A stretch of DNA of 64,000 nt from Buchnera aphidicola (Mindarus japonicus) (GTDB taxonomy: Bacteria > Pseudomonadota > Gammaproteobacteria > Enterobacterales > Enterobacteriaceae): the NCBI RefSeq assembly GCF_039393905.1, contig NZ_CP135030.1, positions 434,001 through 498,000 of the forward strand, written 5' to 3'. Under the pieces are notes generated by a model. It ran no database searches. It worked only from the letters and a program-made list of their open reading frames with translations, and was not told where the DNA came from. Of the stretch, positions 32,751 to 44,140 are shown piece by piece (within the stretch, counting starts at the first letter, position 1; the number at the start of each line of letters is the position of its first letter). A program made the position numbers and the translations under genes.

Positions 32751-33062
32751 CTATATAGTATGTTTATTAGATTTTAAAAATCTAACTTTTTTTCCTTGTT
32801 CAAATTTAAATCCTATTCGATCAGGTTTATTTGTTAATGGATTTAAAAAAGCTATATTAGAGATATGAATCGGAGATTCTTTTTTTATAATTCCACCATT
32901 TATATTTTGAGAAGGAACGGGTTTTTGATGTTTTTTTACAATATTAATTCCAGCAACAATTACTTTGTTTTTTTTAATTATTTTTTTTATAACTCCAATT
33001 TTTCCTTTATCTTTTCCGCAAATAACAATTACTTTATCGTTACAATGAATTTTTAATGCCAT
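32751..33062 (-). CDS. rplX: 50S ribosomal protein L24
   Basis: L24 is an assembly initiator near the tunnel exit. The KOW motif ([17 protein letters not shown]) lies at about residues 9-25, and the end [16 protein letters not shown] fits the family. It has 103 residues against 104 in E. coli. Second gene of the spc operon, 13 bp after rplN. Confidence 0.98.
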   Translation of the reverse strand: MALKIHCNDKVIVICGKDKGKIGVIKKIIKKNKVIVAGINIVKKHQKPVPSQNINGGIIKKESPIHISNIAFLNPLTNKPDRIGFKFEQGKKVRFLKSNKHTI

Positions 33063-33075
33063 AATTAAATTTCTC

Positions 33076-33444
33076 CTATAATACTTCTGGTGCTAATGAA
33101 ATAATTTTCATGAATTTATCATTTCTCAATTCTCTTGTAACTGGACCAAATATTCTTGTTCCTATAGGTTGTTCATTATTATTTAATATAACACAAGCAT
33201 TATTATCAAATCTAATAACTGATCCATCTGAACGACGAATTCCTTTTTTAGTTCTTACTATAACTGCTTTTAAAACTTCTCCTTTTTTCACTTTTCCTCT
33301 AGGAATTGCCTCTTTAATACTAACTTTGATTATATCTCCAATGCAAGCATATCTTCTATTAGATCCTCCAAGAACTTTTATACACATCGCTGATCTTGCT
33401 CCAGAATTATCTGCTACATTAAGAACACTTTGTTCTTGAATCAT
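33076..33444 (-). CDS. rplN: 50S ribosomal protein L14
   Basis: L14 forms intersubunit bridges with 16S r[38 protein letters not shown] and [13 protein letters not shown] are family signatures. Length is 122 against 123 in E. coli. It opens the spc operon; a strong ribosome site (GAGG) precedes the ATG, and the 113-bp spacer before it carries the S10-operon terminator hairpins. Confidence 0.99.
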   Translation of the reverse strand: MIQEQSVLNVADNSGARSAMCIKVLGGSNRRYACIGDIIKVSIKEAIPRGKVKKGEVLKAVIVRTKKGIRRSDGSVIRFDNNACVILNNNEQPIGTRIFGPVTRELRNDKFMKIISLAPEVL

Positions 33445-33481
33445 ATTAACCTCATTTTTTTACCGTATTAAAATGTATTTT

Positions 33482-33540
33482 TTCTAAAAAAATAATTTTA
33501 GAAAACATGAACAATAATATATATTTTTTTCATGTTTTCT
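33482..33540 (-). terminator. Tandem hairpins ending the S10 operon
   Basis: On the minus strand a 12-bp perfect stem (33529-33540 with 33500-33511) is followed at once by a second hairpin (33496-33503 with 33482-33489) and T-rich sequence. They lie just after the rpsQ stop and before rplN, marking the S10/spc boundary. Confidence 0.75.
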
Positions 33541-33557
33541 TATTATTAGATAATATT

Positions 33558-33812
33558 TTATATATTCGATTTTTTAAAAATACTTACTACTTTCCAACTC
33601 TTAGTTTTAGAAATAGGCCTACATTCTTGAATTTCTACCATATCTCCTATCAAACATTTATTTTCATCATCATGCACATGAAGTTTAGTAGTTTTTTTTA
33701 CAAACTTCTTATATAAAGGATGTTTAACAATTCGCTCTATAGAAACTACCGCTGATTTATTCATTTTATTGCTAATTACATATCCTTTTAAATTTCTTGA
33801 TTTAGAGCTCAT
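33558..33812 (-). CDS. rpsQ: 30S ribosomal protein S17
   Basis: S17 is an OB-fold primary 16S-binding protein. The family sequence [21 protein letters not shown] (start near residue 5), the [19 protein letters not shown] stretch and the [18 protein letters not shown] core are intact. It has 84 residues, equal to E. coli. It overlaps the end of rpmC by 4 bp, indicating coupled translation, and is the last gene of the S10 operon. Confidence 0.98.
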   Translation of the reverse strand: MSSKSRNLKGYVISNKMNKSAVVSIERIVKHPLYKKFVKKTTKLHVHDDENKCLIGDMVEIQECRPISKTKSWKVVSIFKKSNI

Positions 33813-34006
33813 AATTTTCCTCGTATTTTTTCATGTAAAAATGTTTTAACACGAGCTATTTTTCTTCTACTTTCTTTTAATAAATGAACTTTTTTTAATT
33901 TTTTTCCGGAAAATTGAATTCGCAAATTAAATTGTTCTCTTAACAACTCCGATAATTCTAATTTTAGTTCTTTAACACTTCTTACATTTAATTCTTTTGC
34001 TTTCAT
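33809..34006 (-). CDS. rpmC: 50S ribosomal protein L29
   Basis: L29 is a small two-helix protein next to L23 at the tunnel exit, part of the docking site for trigger factor and SRP. The start [15 protein letters not shown] and the FNLRIQF motif identify it. It has 65 residues against 63. It overlaps rplP by 1 bp and rpsQ by 4 bp. Confidence 0.97.
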   Translation of the reverse strand: MKAKELNVRSVKELKLELSELLREQFNLRIQFSGKKLKKVHLLKESRRKIARVKTFLHEKIRGKL

Positions 34007-34416
34007 TACATCTCCATCTTAGTTACAAAAGTAGTTTTAACAGATAATTTTGCTCCTGCTAATTTAAATGCTTCTTTTGAAATTTCTTCAGAAATACCTT
34101 CTATTTCGTATAAAATTTTTCCTGGTTGAACTAAAGCAACCCAATACTCTACATTTCCCTTTCCTTTTCCCATTCTAACTTCTAATGGTTTTTGAGTAAT
34201 TGGTTTATCTGGAAAAACTCTAATCCAAATTTTCCCTTGTCTTTTAATAAATCGAGTTATTACTCTTCTTGCAGCTTCAATTTGTCTTGCTGTTAAACGA
34301 CCTCTTTCTATTGCTCTTAAACCAAATGTTCCAAAATGGACATTATCATTAATAGTTAAACCTCTATTTCTTCCTTTGTGCATTTTTCTAAATTTAGTAC
34401 GTTTAGGCTGCAACAT
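34006..34416 (-). CDS. rplP: 50S ribosomal protein L16
   Basis: L16 sits near the A-site tRNA and is needed for late 50S assembly. [49 protein letters not shown] and the end TTFVTKMEM match the family. Length is 136, equal to E. coli. S10 operon between rpsC and rpmC, with a 1-bp overlap into rpmC. Confidence 0.99.
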   Translation of the reverse strand: MLQPKRTKFRKMHKGRNRGLTINDNVHFGTFGLRAIERGRLTARQIEAARRVITRFIKRQGKIWIRVFPDKPITQKPLEVRMGKGKGNVEYWVALVQPGKILYEIEGISEEISKEAFKLAGAKLSVKTTFVTKMEM

Positions 34417-34428
34417 AAAAATTTTTCC

Positions 34429-35139
34429 TTATTTTCTATTTTTTCTATTTTGTTTTTTTACTCTAGAAAAATTTTTTTTGTTTTTTTCTATAGGGATGCT
34501 TAATGGCATACGCCCTAAAATTTCTCCTTTAAAAATCCATACTTTAACACCAATAACTCCGTATGTTGTATGTGCTTCTGCAGTATTATATTCAATATCC
34601 GCACGAAGAGTATGTAATGGAACCCTTCCTTCTCGATACCATTCTTTCCTAGCAATTTCTGCTCCACCTAATCGACCACTAATTTCTACTTTAATTCCTT
34701 TAGCACCCTGACGAATAGAATTTTGAACAGCTCTTTTCATAACTCTTCTAAACATTATCCTTCTTTCTAACTGAGAACTGATATTATCAGCAACTAATTT
34801 TGCATCTAATTCAGGCTTTCTAATTTCTGAAATATTAATTTGCGCGGGCACTCCAGAAATTTTTGAAATCATAATACGCAATTTTTCTACATCTTCCCCT
34901 TTTTTTCCAATAACAATTCCAGGACGGGCTGTATGAATAGTTACGCGAATACTTTTTGATGGTCTCTCAATAATAATTCTTGATATTGAAGCTTTTATTA
35001 GATTTTTAACTAAAAATTTTCTAACTTTAAAATCACTCTCCAAATTATTAGCAAAGTTTTTACTGTCAGAAAACCAAACTGAATTCCAAGATTTAACTAT
35101 TCCTAAACGCATTCCATTAGGATGAACTTTTTGACCCAT
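34429..35139 (-). CDS. rpsC: 30S ribosomal protein S3
   Basis: S3 forms the mRNA entry tunnel with S4 and S5 and has helicase-related function. [14 protein letters not shown], the KH domain core [15 protein letters not shown], and the C-terminal [13 protein letters not shown] are intact. Length is 236 against 233, with a Lys/Asn-rich tail. S10 operon, between rplV and rplP. Confidence 0.99.
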   Translation of the reverse strand: MGQKVHPNGMRLGIVKSWNSVWFSDSKNFANNLESDFKVRKFLVKNLIKASISRIIIERPSKSIRVTIHTARPGIVIGKKGEDVEKLRIMISKISGVPAQINISEIRKPELDAKLVADNISSQLERRIMFRRVMKRAVQNSIRQGAKGIKVEISGRLGGAEIARKEWYREGRVPLHTLRADIEYNTAEAHTTYGVIGVKVWIFKGEILGRMPLSIPIEKNKKNFSRVKKQNRKNRK

Positions 35140-35159
35140 TATTTATTATCTCCGTATTT

Positions 35160-35492
35160 TTAAAGGCTAGAAACAACTACTACTATATGACTAGTACGTT
35201 TTAAAATTCGATCCGCACGACCTTTTGCACGAGGCATCATCCTTTTTGTAGTTGGACCTGCATCAACTAATATCTTTTTTATTTTTAGATTCTCTATTTC
35301 TTCACCATTATTATGTTCTGCATTAGATATAGCTGATGAAAGAACCTTTTTTATTAAATTTGCTGCTTTTTTTTTACTATACATAAGAATTTCTAATGCT
35401 TTTACGACTTTTTTTCCTCTTATCAAATCAGCAACTAATCTTACTTTTTGTGCAGAAGAGTTCGCTTTATAATGCTTAGCTATAATTTCCAT
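35160..35492 (-). CDS. rplV: 50S ribosomal protein L22
   Basis: L22 extends a beta-hairpin into the exit tunnel that senses nascent chains and macrolides. [17 protein letters not shown], the AISNAEHN helix and the hairpin [18 protein letters not shown] are conserved. Length is 110, equal to E. coli. S10 operon between rpsS and rpsC. Confidence 0.99.
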   Translation of the reverse strand: MEIIAKHYKANSSAQKVRLVADLIRGKKVVKALEILMYSKKKAANLIKKVLSSAISNAEHNNGEEIENLKIKKILVDAGPTTKRMMPRAKGRADRILKRTSHIVVVVSSL

Positions 35493-35510
35493 TTAAAACC
35501 TCATGTACGT

Positions 35511-35789
35511 TTATTTTTTCTTTACCTTTTTATCAGCAGTATGTCCTTTATAAGTTCTTGTTAAAGAAAATTCTCCTAATTTATGACCAACCATCTCTTC
35601 AGTAATAAATATTGGTAAATGTTTTCTACCATTATGCACAGAAATAGTTAAACCTATCATATTTGGAAAAATTGTTGATCTACGAGACCATGTACGAATA
35701 GGTTTTTTATCTTTATTTTTTAAAGAAAATTCTATTTTTTTTAATAAACTTGAATCTATAAAAGGACCCTTTTTAAGGGAACGTGGCAT
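35511..35789 (-). CDS. rpsS: 30S ribosomal protein S19
   Basis: S19 pairs with S13 in the 30S head. The start [12 protein letters not shown] at 35789 gives 92 residues, equal to E. coli; an upstream ATG at 35798 would add three residues and is not favoured. [22 protein letters not shown] and [16 protein letters not shown] are intact. S10 operon, 19 bp after the rplB stop. Confidence 0.98.
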   Translation of the reverse strand: MPRSLKKGPFIDSSLLKKIEFSLKNKDKKPIRTWSRRSTIFPNMIGLTISVHNGRKHLPIFITEEMVGHKLGEFSLTRTYKGHTADKKVKKK

Positions 35790-35808
35790 TAGAAACACTC
35801 CAATATTT

Positions 35809-36630
35809 TTATTTTTTTCTATTGTGAAGAATAAATTTGTTAGTTCGTTTATTTTTTCTAGTTTTTTTACCCTTTGTCTGTAAACCCCATGGACTTACCG
35901 GATGTTTCCCAAAATTTCTTCCCTCTCCTCCCCCGTGAGGATGATCTACTGGATTCATGGCAGTACCTCTAACAGTTGGTCTAATCCCCCTCCATCTAGA
36001 CGCTCCTGCTTTTCCTAATACTTTTAACATATTTTCAGAATTTCCTACTTCTCCAATAGTAGCTCTACATTTAGAAAATATCTTTCTAATTTCTCCTGAT
36101 TTTAATCTAAGAGTTACATAAGATTCATCTCTAGCTATTAATTGAGCATAATTTCCAGCAGAACGAGCAATTTGCCCTCCTTTTCCTGGCTTCATTTCTA
36201 CATTATGAATTGTCGTTCCTATTGGAATATTACTCATAGGTAAAGCATTTCCAATTTTTATATCTGATTTTGAACCAGAATTTATAATATCTCCAACTTT
36301 TATACCTTTAGGTGCTAAAATGTAACTTCGAAAACCATCCAAATAAAGAACTAACGCTATATTTGCTGAACGATTAGGATCATATTCTAATCGTTCTATT
36401 TTACCTGATACATTATCTTTTTTTCTTTTAAAATCAATTATTCGATATAATTTTTTATGCCCCCCTCCAATATGACGTGTTGTAATTCGGCCATCACTAT
36501 TTCTGCCTCCTGTTTTTTTTTTCCTTTTTAATAAAGAAGAATATGGTTTTCCTTTATATAAATTTGAATTAACAACTTTAATAACATGTCTACGTCCAGG
36601 AGATGTTGGTTTGCATTTAACAATCGACAT
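35809..36630 (-). CDS. rplB: 50S ribosomal protein L2
   Basis: L2 is essential for subunit association and peptidyl-transferase function. The motifs [17 protein letters not shown]-type [10 protein letters not shown] and the hallmark [14 protein letters not shown] with the conserved His are present. Length is 273, equal to E. coli. S10 operon between rplW and rpsS. Confidence 0.99.
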   Translation of the reverse strand: MSIVKCKPTSPGRRHVIKVVNSNLYKGKPYSSLLKRKKKTGGRNSDGRITTRHIGGGHKKLYRIIDFKRKKDNVSGKIERLEYDPNRSANIALVLYLDGFRSYILAPKGIKVGDIINSGSKSDIKIGNALPMSNIPIGTTIHNVEMKPGKGGQIARSAGNYAQLIARDESYVTLRLKSGEIRKIFSKCRATIGEVGNSENMLKVLGKAGASRWRGIRPTVRGTAMNPVDHPHGGGEGRNFGKHPVSPWGLQTKGKKTRKNKRTNKFILHNRKK

Positions 36631-36663
36631 CGTATTTTATTCCTCTACCTATATATATTCTAT

Positions 36664-36966
36664 TTACTCAATATTACCCATAAAATTTAAATTTTGCCCT
36701 TTTTCTAAAGTAATATATGCTTTTTTCCAAGTGGAAGAACGACTAATTTTATTTCCATGACGTTTCTTCTTCCCTTTAATTAATAAAGTTTTAATTGAAT
36801 TTATATTAATATCAAATATTTTTTTAATAGCTGTTTTGATTTCATATTTAGTTGCATTTCTCAAAACTTTAATAATAATAGTATTTTTTTTTTCAGTAAG
36901 TATTGTTGACTTTTCAGAAATAAGGGGACCAATTAATATTTTAAATAATCTACTTTCATTTATCAT
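36664..36966 (-). CDS. rplW: 50S ribosomal protein L23
   Basis: L23 at the tunnel exit is the docking point for trigger factor and SRP, both encoded in this window. LIGPLISEKSTILTEKKNT and the helix KYEIKTAIKKIFDI identify it, with the KRHGNKISR loop. Length is 100, equal to E. coli. Its start overlaps the last base of rplD, indicating translational coupling. Confidence 0.98.
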   Translation of the reverse strand: MINESRLFKILIGPLISEKSTILTEKKNTIIIKVLRNATKYEIKTAIKKIFDININSIKTLLIKGKKKRHGNKISRSSTWKKAYITLEKGQNLNFMGNIE

Positions 36967-37568
36967 TAAAATAATTCCTCTACTAACTTCAAAGCTTTTT
37001 CAGTGATTATAATTTTTTTAAACCGAATTAAATCAACTGGATTGATATCTTTAACGTGAAGAACACAAACTTTATATAAATTTCTTGAAGCAAGTAAAAT
37101 TTTTTCATCTAATTTATCTAAAATTATTAATACTTTTTCTATTTTTAATTCATTTAACTTTTTTAACAATAAATTAGTTTTTGCTGATTCTATAAAAAAA
37201 TTTTTAAATGCAATTAATTTATTTTTTCTTATTAATTCAGAAAAAATACTTTTTAATGCTCCTTTATACATTTTTTTATTAACTTTCTTAAAATACTCTT
37301 TTGGCTTAGCAGCAAAAGTGACTCCTCCTGATCGCCAAATAGGACTTCTTAAAGAACCTGCTCTTGCTCTACCTGTTCCTTTTTGTCTCCAAGGTTTTTT
37401 TCCGGAACCGGAAACTTCAGATCTACTTTTTTGCGATTTTGAACCTTTTCTCTTCATTGTATTGTATGAAGTAATAATTTGATGTATTAAAGGTTCATTA
37501 TAAGGAGCGTTAAAAACTTTATCTGAAATTAATAATGATTCTCTGCTATCTTGTAATAATAATTCCAT
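36966..37568 (-). CDS. rplD: 50S ribosomal protein L4
   Basis: L4 reaches into the exit tunnel with its long loop (SRSEVSGSGKKPWRQKGTGR begins at about residue 47) and in E. coli represses its own S10 operon by attenuation and translational control. Length is 200 against 201. It lies between rplC (3-bp gap) and rplW (1-bp overlap). A terminator-like hairpin in the rpsJ leader could be a remnant target of L4 control, which is inference. Confidence 0.98.
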   Translation of the reverse strand: MELLLQDSRESLLISDKVFNAPYNEPLIHQIITSYNTMKRKGSKSQKSRSEVSGSGKKPWRQKGTGRARAGSLRSPIWRSGGVTFAAKPKEYFKKVNKKMYKGALKSIFSELIRKNKLIAFKNFFIESAKTNLLLKKLNELKIEKVLIILDKLDEKILLASRNLYKVCVLHVKDINPVDLIRFKKIIITEKALKLVEELF

Positions 37569-37571
37569 CGA

Positions 37572-38213
37572 TTATACTCTTCTTTTTTCCTTAACTGCTG
37601 GTTTTATAATAAGATCACTTCCTATTGCGCCTGGAACAGAACCTTTGATTAAAATTAAATCTTCTTTTACATCAATCTTAATAACTTTTAATGATTGTAT
37701 AGTTACTCGATGATTTCCTAAATGACCCGCCATTTTTTTTCCTTTAAAAACCCTTCCTGGAGTTTGATTTTGTCCAATAGAACCAGGGACCCTATGCGAT
37801 AAAGAATTTCCATGCGAAGCATCTTGCATATGAAAGTTCCATCTTTTTACAGTTCCTGAAAAACCTTTTCCCTTCGAAAATCCTGTTATATCTACTTTTG
37901 AGATATTTTTTAATACCTCTACAGTAAAAAAATCACCTACTTTAAAAGAAATGTTTTCTTTTATTTTAAATTCCCATAAACCCCGTCCAGCTTTAACTCC
38001 AGAAGAAATAAAATGACCTATTTCTGTTTTTTTTAACTTACTATTTTTTTTTGTTCCAGTAGTAACTTGAATAGAATTATAAAAATCTTTTTTTTCATAT
38101 TTTATTTGAGTTATAAAATTTTTTTTAACTTCTATTGCTGTAACTGGAATAGATTGACCATCTACATTAAAGATACGGGTCATTCCTATTTTTTTTCCAA
38201 TCAAACCTATCAT
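37572..38213 (-). CDS. rplC: 50S ribosomal protein L3
   Basis: L3 is an assembly initiator whose loop reaches the peptidyl-transferase centre. [15 protein letters not shown], the [14 protein letters not shown] segment and [20 protein letters not shown] are conserved; the Gln methylated by PrmB in E. coli lies in this last loop. Length is 213 against 209. Second gene of the S10 operon, 35 bp after rpsJ. Confidence 0.99.
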   Translation of the reverse strand: MIGLIGKKIGMTRIFNVDGQSIPVTAIEVKKNFITQIKYEKKDFYNSIQVTTGTKKNSKLKKTEIGHFISSGVKAGRGLWEFKIKENISFKVGDFFTVEVLKNISKVDITGFSKGKGFSGTVKRWNFHMQDASHGNSLSHRVPGSIGQNQTPGRVFKGKKMAGHLGNHRVTIQSLKVIKIDVKEDLILIKGSVPGAIGSDLIIKPAVKEKRRV

Positions 38214-38248
38214 TTATTTTAATTCCTCTTAATAATTTAAGAAGTTTA

Positions 38249-38627
<379 letters not shown>

Positions 38628-38906
38628 TTTAACGGTTTATTAAAAATAATTTTTTTTGTAAAATTTAAAAAAATAATTAAAATTGAAATAAAATATTTTT
38701 TTAAAAAAAACGTATTTCTATTTTTACAAGAAAATTATTATTTTTTTAAATATAAAAAACTAAAAAATATTTAAATTAAAACTAAAATATTTAATAAAAA
38801 ACACTCATAAATATTCCTCTAAAAACAATATTTTAGTATTATAAATATAAATTGAAACTATTAAAATATTTAATACATATATTTATAAAAATTCTTAATA
38901 AAATAT

Positions 38907-38943
38907 ATCAAGAAAAGACTATAAGTTAACATCTTTTCTTGAT
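38907..38943 (-). terminator. Terminator after tufA
   Basis: A perfect 12-bp stem, ATCAAGAAAAGA (38907-38918) with its complement at 38932-38943, lies 38 bp after the tufA stop and is followed on the minus strand by T-rich sequence. The remaining spacer (38628-38906) is nearly pure A/T and probably holds the S10 promoter, which I could not place. Confidence 0.75.
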
Positions 38944-38980
38944 TTTTATCATATAAAAAATTAAAAATAATAATAAATTA

Positions 38981-40165
38981 TTAACTAATTACTTTAGTTA
39001 CTACTCCTGCTCCAACAGTTTTTCCACCTTCTCGTATAGCAAATCGTAATCCATCAGCCATAGCAATAGGATGAATTAAAGTAACAACAATTTTTATATT
39101 ATCTCCCGGCATAACCATTTCTACACCTTCTGGTAATTCAATAAAACCAGTTACGTCCGTTGTACGGAAATAAAATTGAGGTCGATAGCCTTTAAAAAAA
39201 GGTGTATGTCTACCACCTTCTTCTTTTGATAAAACATATACTTCTGATTCAAATTTAGTATGAGGATGAATAGTATTAGGTTTTGCTAATACTTGTCCTC
39301 GCTCTATTTCATCTCGTTTAGTTCCACGAAGTAAAATACCTACATTTTCTCCTGCTCTTCCTTCATCTAAAAGCTTTCTAAACATTTCAACACCAGTACA
39401 AATTGTTTTAGTAGTCGGTTTAATACCAACAATTTCTACTTCTTCCCCAACTTTGATTATTCCTGTTTCTACTCTTCCAGTAACTACCGTACCACGACCA
39501 GAAATGGAAAAAACATCTTCAATTGGTAGTAAAAAAGGTTGTTCAATTGCTCTTTTTGGTTCAGGAATATAGGTATCTAATGAATTTGCTAAATCTATAA
39601 TTTTTGATTCCCATTCAGGATCACCTTCTAGTGCTTTTAATGCTGAGCCTCTTATAAAAGGAGTATCGTCTCCTGGAAATTCATATTGTGTTAAAAGATC
39701 TCTAACTTCCATTTCAACTAATTCTAACAATTCCTCATCGTCAACCATATCACATTTATTAAGAAATACAATTATATATGGAACACCTACTTGGCGTCCT
39801 AATAAAATATGCTCTCTAGTTTGCGGCATCGGTCCATCAGTAGCTGCTACAACAAGTATAGCTCCGTCCATTTGAGCAGCTCCTGTAATCATATTTTTAA
39901 TATAATCAGCATGTCCAGGGCAGTCTACATGCGCATAATGCCTAATTTGAGTGTCGTATTCAACATGAGAAGTATTAATAGTAATACCTCTTTCTTTCTC
40001 TTCAGGTGCATTATCTATTTGGTCAAAAGCTCTAGCGGAACCTCCATATTTTTTAGCTAATACTGTAGTAATTGCTGCTGTTAAAGTTGTTTTACCGTGA
40101 TCAACATGTCCTATTGTTCCGACATTAATATGTGGTTTAGAACGTTCAAATTTTTTTTTAGACAT
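38981..40165 (-). CDS. tufA: Elongation factor Tu
   Basis: EF-Tu delivers aminoacyl-tRNA to the ribosome. The G-domain motifs GHVDHGKT (G1), DCPGHADY (G3) and NKCDM (G4) are intact, and domains 2 and 3 are complete, ending [10 protein letters not shown]. Length is 394, equal to E. coli. It is the last gene of the str operon, 55 bp after fusA. No second tuf copy lies in this window. It is among the most conserved proteins here. Confidence 0.99.
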   Translation of the reverse strand: MSKKKFERSKPHINVGTIGHVDHGKTTLTAAITTVLAKKYGGSARAFDQIDNAPEEKERGITINTSHVEYDTQIRHYAHVDCPGHADYIKNMITGAAQMDGAILVVAATDGPMPQTREHILLGRQVGVPYIIVFLNKCDMVDDEELLELVEMEVRDLLTQYEFPGDDTPFIRGSALKALEGDPEWESKIIDLANSLDTYIPEPKRAIEQPFLLPIEDVFSISGRGTVVTGRVETGIIKVGEEVEIVGIKPTTKTICTGVEMFRKLLDEGRAGENVGILLRGTKRDEIERGQVLAKPNTIHPHTKFESEVYVLSKEEGGRHTPFFKGYRPQFYFRTTDVTGFIELPEGVEMVMPGDNIKIVVTLIHPIAMADGLRFAIREGGKTVGAGVVTKVIS

Positions 40166-40220
40166 AAAAAAACTCCTTGTTAAATTTTTAATACTTTGTT
40201 AATCAAAAAATAAAAAAAAA

Positions 40221-42326
40221 TTATTTTGCTCTAGATTCAATTATTGAAGTAGAAATCGATAATGGAGTTTCTACATATTTAAAAAATTCCATAGAATAAG
40301 AAGCCCTTCCTTGAGTTTGAGAACGCAAATCAGTTGCATAACCAAACATTTCAGACAATGGAACTCTTGCTTGAATAATTTTTCCCATTGACGTATCTTC
40401 CATACCTTCAATAATTCCTCTTCTTCGATTTAAATCTCCTATAACATCTCCCATATAATTTTCAGGGCTTTCTACTTCAACTTGCATTACTGGCTCTAGT
40501 AAAACTGGATTTGCTTTTTTAAAAGCTGCTTTAAAAGCAATAGATGCTGCTAATTTAAAAGCCAATTCAGAGGAATCCACATCATGATAAGAACCATAAT
40601 ATAAACGAACGCCAACGTTTACCACTGGATATCCTGAAAAAGGTCCTGATTTTAATTGTTCCTGTATTCCTTTATCAATAGCTGAGATATATTCTCCAGG
40701 AATCACTCCTCCTTTAATATCATTAATAAACTTATAATTTAACTTTTCCTTAGGATCTAATGGAAATAATTCAATAACTACATGTCCATATTGTCCTCTT
40801 CCTCCAGACTGTTTAATATGTTTTCCTTCTATATCTTTCACAGAATTTCGAATTGTTTCTCGATAAGCGACTTGTGGTTTGCCTACATTTGCATCAACAT
40901 TGAATTCTCTTTTCATTCTATCAACGATAATTTCTAAATGTAATTCTCCCATTCCTGCAATAATAGTTTGATTTGTTTCTTCATCAGTCCAAACTCTAAA
41001 TGAAGGATCTTCTTTTGCTAATCTACTTAATGAAATACCCATTTTTTCTTGATCGACTTTTGTTTTAGGTTCAACCGCTATTGATATAACCGGATCTGGA
41101 AACTCCATTTTTTCTAAAATAATTGGTTTTTTTAAATCACATAAAGTATCGCCTGTAGTAACGTTTTTTAAACCAATTGCCGCTGCTATATCGCCAGCAT
41201 AAACATCTCTAATTTCCTCTCTTTTATTAGCATGCATTTGAACTATTCGACCAAATCTTTCTTTTTGAGATTTTGCAGAATTTAGCACTGTATCTCCCGA
41301 TGAAACAACTCCGGAATATACTCTAAAAAAAGTTAAATTTCCAACAAAAGGATCATTTGCTATCTTAAATGCTAAAGCAGAAAATGGCTCTTTATCATCA
41401 GATAATCTAACAATTTCATCACTTTTATTTTTAATACCTTTAATACATTTTATATCACTAGGTGCTGGTAAGTATTCAATAATCGCATCTAATAATGTTT
41501 GAATTCCTTTATTTTTAAAAGCAGAACCACATGTTACTAACACTATCTCATCATTTAAACTTCTTTTTCTTAACCCGTATTTAATTTCTTCTTCAGATAA
41601 AGGTTCATTATTTAAATATTTATTCATTAAATCTTCATCTGCTTCGACTGCTGTCTCTATTAAAATATGATTCCATTTTTTCGAAATTTTTTTTAAATTA
41701 TTTGGAATATCTCCATATTTAAAAGTTAAACCTTGATCTTGTTCGTTCCAGCTAATAGTCTTCATTTTAATTAAATCTATAATACCTAAAAAATTATCTT
41801 CTGATCCAATTGGAATTTGTATAGGTATAGGATTAACTCTCAAGCGACTTTTCATTTGCTGCAATACATTAAAAAAATTTGCACCCATTCGATCCATTTT
41901 ATTAATGAATGCAATTCTAGGAACTCGATATTTATTAGCTTGTTTCCACACTGTTTCCGATTGTGGTTGAACACCTCCTACTGCGCAATAAACCATTACG
42001 GCTCCGTCTAAAACTCTCATAGAACGTTCAACTTCTATAGTAAAATCAACATGTCCAGGAGTATCTATGATATTTATACGATGTAATTTGAATTGATTAG
42101 CCATTCCAGCCCAGAAAGTAGTAGTAGCTGCTGATGTTATAGTTATTCCTCTTTCTTGTTCTTGAGCCATCCAATCCATTGTTGCAGCTCCATCATGAAC
42201 CTCCCCTATCTTATGATTTATTCCTGTATAAAAAAGAATACGTTCTGTAGTAGTAGTCTTTCCTGCATCTATATGCGCACTAATTCCGATATTTCGATAC
42301 TGTGTAATAGGGGTTTTACGAGCCAT
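40221..42326 (-). CDS. fusA: Elongation factor G
   Basis: EF-G drives translocation and, with RRF, ribosome recycling. G1 [10 protein letters not shown], the switch [18 protein letters not shown] and NKMDRMGA are present, followed by domains II-V with the domain IV loop GGRGQYGHV. Length is 701 against 704 in E. coli. str operon, between rpsG and tufA. Confidence 0.99.
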   Translation of the reverse strand: MARKTPITQYRNIGISAHIDAGKTTTTERILFYTGINHKIGEVHDGAATMDWMAQEQERGITITSAATTTFWAGMANQFKLHRINIIDTPGHVDFTIEVERSMRVLDGAVMVYCAVGGVQPQSETVWKQANKYRVPRIAFINKMDRMGANFFNVLQQMKSRLRVNPIPIQIPIGSEDNFLGIIDLIKMKTISWNEQDQGLTFKYGDIPNNLKKISKKWNHILIETAVEADEDLMNKYLNNEPLSEEEIKYGLRKRSLNDEIVLVTCGSAFKNKGIQTLLDAIIEYLPAPSDIKCIKGIKNKSDEIVRLSDDKEPFSALAFKIANDPFVGNLTFFRVYSGVVSSGDTVLNSAKSQKERFGRIVQMHANKREEIRDVYAGDIAAAIGLKNVTTGDTLCDLKKPIILEKMEFPDPVISIAVEPKTKVDQEKMGISLSRLAKEDPSFRVWTDEETNQTIIAGMGELHLEIIVDRMKREFNVDANVGKPQVAYRETIRNSVKDIEGKHIKQSGGRGQYGHVVIELFPLDPKEKLNYKFINDIKGGVIPGEYISAIDKGIQEQLKSGPFSGYPVVNVGVRLYYGSYHDVDSSELAFKLAASIAFKAAFKKANPVLLEPVMQVEVESPENYMGDVIGDLNRRRGIIEGMEDTSMGKIIQARVPLSEMFGYATDLRSQTQGRASYSMEFFKYVETPLSISTSIIESRAK

Positions 42327-42415
42327 TAACTTCCTCTACTGTTACATTTAATACTATTTAAATAAATTTCATTTTTTAAAATATATAATAGGTAATTAAA
42401 CTAAATATAAAATGT

Positions 42416-42886
42416 TTACCACCGATAATGGGCAAACGCTTTATTTGCTTCTGCCATTTTGTGCACTTCTTCTCGTTTCTTTACTGCATTGCCTTTATTA
42501 TATATTGCGTCAAATAATTCATTTGATAAGCGTATTGCCATGGACTTATCATTTCTTTTTCTTGCAAATTCTACTATCCATCTCATTGCTAAAGCACTTC
42601 TTCTAACAGAACGAACTTCTACGGGAACTTGATAAGTAGATCCCCCTACTCTACGAGATTTTACTTCAACTGTAGGTTTTACATTTTCCAATGCTGTATC
42701 AAATGCTTCTAACTCAGATTTTTTTACTCTTTTAGATAAATTTTTTAAAGCAGTATATACAATTGTTTCTGCTATAGATTTCTTTCCATCAACCATTAGA
42801 ATATTAATAAATTTTGCTAAAATTTCCGAAGCAAACTTAGGATCAGGTAAAATTTTTCGCTGCCCAACAACTCGTCGACGTGGCAT
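42416..42886 (-). CDS. rpsG: 30S ribosomal protein S7
   Basis: S7 starts assembly of the 30S head and in E. coli represses the str operon. [20 protein letters not shown], the [13 protein letters not shown] loop and the C-terminal FAHYRW are intact. Length is 156, matching the shorter bacterial form. str operon, between rpsL and fusA, with spacers of 76 and 89 bp. Confidence 0.99.
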   Translation of the reverse strand: MPRRRVVGQRKILPDPKFASEILAKFINILMVDGKKSIAETIVYTALKNLSKRVKKSELEAFDTALENVKPTVEVKSRRVGGSTYQVPVEVRSVRRSALAMRWIVEFARKRNDKSMAIRLSNELFDAIYNKGNAVKKREEVHKMAEANKAFAHYRW

Positions 42887-42962
42887 AAAAACTCCTTTGT
42901 TTTACAAAAACGTTTTTTATTAAAAAAATTAAATACATAAATTTTATTTAAATAAACAAAAA

Positions 42963-43337
42963 TTAAGTTTTATTTTTTTTAACTCCATACTTAGAGCGAC
43001 CTTTTTTTCTATCTTTTACACCAGAACAATCCAATGCTCCACGTACAACGTGATAACGAACACCAGGTAAATCTTTAACTCTTCCTCCTCTAATTAAAAT
43101 AACAGAATGTTCTTGTAAATTATGACCTTCCCCACCTATATATGCTGTTACTTCAAAATTATTAGTTAATCGAACTCTACATACTTTACGTAATGCAGAA
43201 TTTGGTTTTTTAGGTGTGGTTGTATAAACTTTAGTACATACCCCTCTTTTTTGAGGACTAGCTCCTAAAGCTGGAACATTACTTTTTATATTTTTCCGTA
43301 AACGAGGTTTGCGTACCAACTGGTTTACTGTAGCCAT
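42963..43337 (-). CDS. rpsL: 30S ribosomal protein S12
   Basis: S12 controls decoding accuracy; the streptomycin-linked Lys43 ([12 protein letters not shown]) and Lys88 ([11 protein letters not shown]) are both wild-type. Length is 124, equal to E. coli. It is the first gene of the str operon; TAAGGAG is a strong ribosome site before the ATG, and a plausible promoter lies about 40 bp upstream. Confidence 0.99.
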   Translation of the reverse strand: MATVNQLVRKPRLRKNIKSNVPALGASPQKRGVCTKVYTTTPKKPNSALRKVCRVRLTNNFEVTAYIGGEGHNLQEHSVILIRGGRVKDLPGVRYHVVRGALDCSGVKDRKKGRSKYGVKKNKT

Positions 43338-43369
43338 TAGGGCTCCTTATAAATATTTAAAGATTTGAA

Positions 43370-43398
43370 ATATTAAATATGATTTAACTCTATTTCAA
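43370..43398 (-). promoter_or_regulatory. Putative promoter of the str operon
   Basis: On the minus strand TTGAAA (43398-43393) and TAATAT (43375-43370) are separated by 17 bp, about 35 bp upstream of rpsL and downstream of a terminator-like hairpin after tusB. The -35 is one base off consensus; the -10 matches four of six. Confidence 0.5.
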
Positions 43399-43416
43399 AA
43401 AAATCATAAAATAAAA

Positions 43417-43437
43417 TTTTTTAACTAAGTTAAAAAA
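43417..43437 (-). terminator. Hairpin between tusB and rpsL
   Basis: TTTTTTAACT (43417-43426) and its complement AGTTAAAAAA (43428-43437) form a perfect inverted repeat with a T-rich exit. It lies after tusB and before the putative rpsL promoter, so it may separate the tus and str transcripts. Confidence 0.5.
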
Positions 43438-43465
43438 AAATAAAAAAAATTTTTAAGAAAAATTA

Positions 43466-43753
43466 TCACCAATTCATTTGTATTTTATTAATTTTTGTTA
43501 AATAGATAAAATCTTTGTAAGTAACTTTTAAAAAAGAACTAGAAACTTTATTTATTAAACCTCTAGCTTTTAAATCTGCATCTAAAACATATAAATTAGC
43601 ATTAGATGCTAACAATAACTTTAAAAAAAAATTTTTTTTTAAAGAAACCAAGACCCCGTCCTGTAATGCCAGAAAATCATCTACGGGTTTTAAAAAATGG
43701 AGTAATGATGTCATATCTGTTTTAAAAGGAGATTGCATCAAAGTATGAAGCAT
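43466..43753 (-). CDS. tusB: Sulfur relay protein TusB
   Basis: TusB is part of the TusBCD complex that passes persulfide sulfur from TusA to TusE for 2-thiolation of U34 in Glu, Gln and Lys tRNAs. The start MLHTLMQSPF and the DDFLALQDGVLVSL region match the DsrH/TusB family; length 95 equals E. coli. It is the last gene of tusDCB, directly before the str operon as in E. coli. The tRNA-Glu(UUC) of this window is a natural final substrate. Confidence 0.95.
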   Translation of the reverse strand: MLHTLMQSPFKTDMTSLLHFLKPVDDFLALQDGVLVSLKKNFFLKLLLASNANLYVLDADLKARGLINKVSSSFLKVTYKDFIYLTKINKIQMNW

Positions 43754-43767
43754 TTTTTACATTCCTT

Positions 43768-44130
43768 CTAAAAATTTAAAATAATACTAAATTTATTTAT
43801 TTTTTTTCTAATATGATTTTTATTTAATAGACGTACTTTTAATAAAAAATTAGATTTTTTTATAATACCTCTTTCAAATAAAGATTCTGAACAAACAAAA
43901 AAATTTGAAAAATTATAAGTAGGTAGAATACAAAATGCGGAAATATAATTTTTTGAAAAAATTTTTTTAGGTTGTTGATTTTTAAATATTTGAAAAATTC
44001 CATCTCCAATAAAAAATAATCCAATTTTTTGAAAAAATAACGACGAAGCTAAAACATAATCTAAACCTTCTCTACTACAATGATCGCCATGGGGAGCGTT
44101 AGAAAAAATAAATGCTACAGAAGACAACAT
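43768..44130 (-). CDS. tusC: Sulfur relay protein TusC
   Basis: TusC is the second subunit of the TusBCD sulfur relay. The start at 44130 (MLSSVAFIFSNAPHG) aligns with E. coli TusC and gives 120 residues against 119; an upstream ATG at 44163 would overlap tusD by 23 bp. The conserved SREGLDYVLA, FFIGDGIFQ and CSESLFERG segments are visible. It lies 10 bp after tusD and 14 bp before tusB. Confidence 0.94.
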   Translation of the reverse strand: MLSSVAFIFSNAPHGDHCSREGLDYVLASSLFFQKIGLFFIGDGIFQIFKNQQPKKIFSKNYISAFCILPTYNFSNFFVCSESLFERGIIKKSNFLLKVRLLNKNHIRKKINKFSIILNF

Positions 44131-44140
44131 ATCTATTTTT

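Noticed and set aside
33110..33439. 109-codon plus-strand frame over rplN
   Set aside because: Antisense of L14; the sense frame matches L14 along its whole length.
34376..34711. 111-codon plus-strand frame over rplP/rpsC
   Set aside because: Antisense of two conserved ribosomal protein genes.
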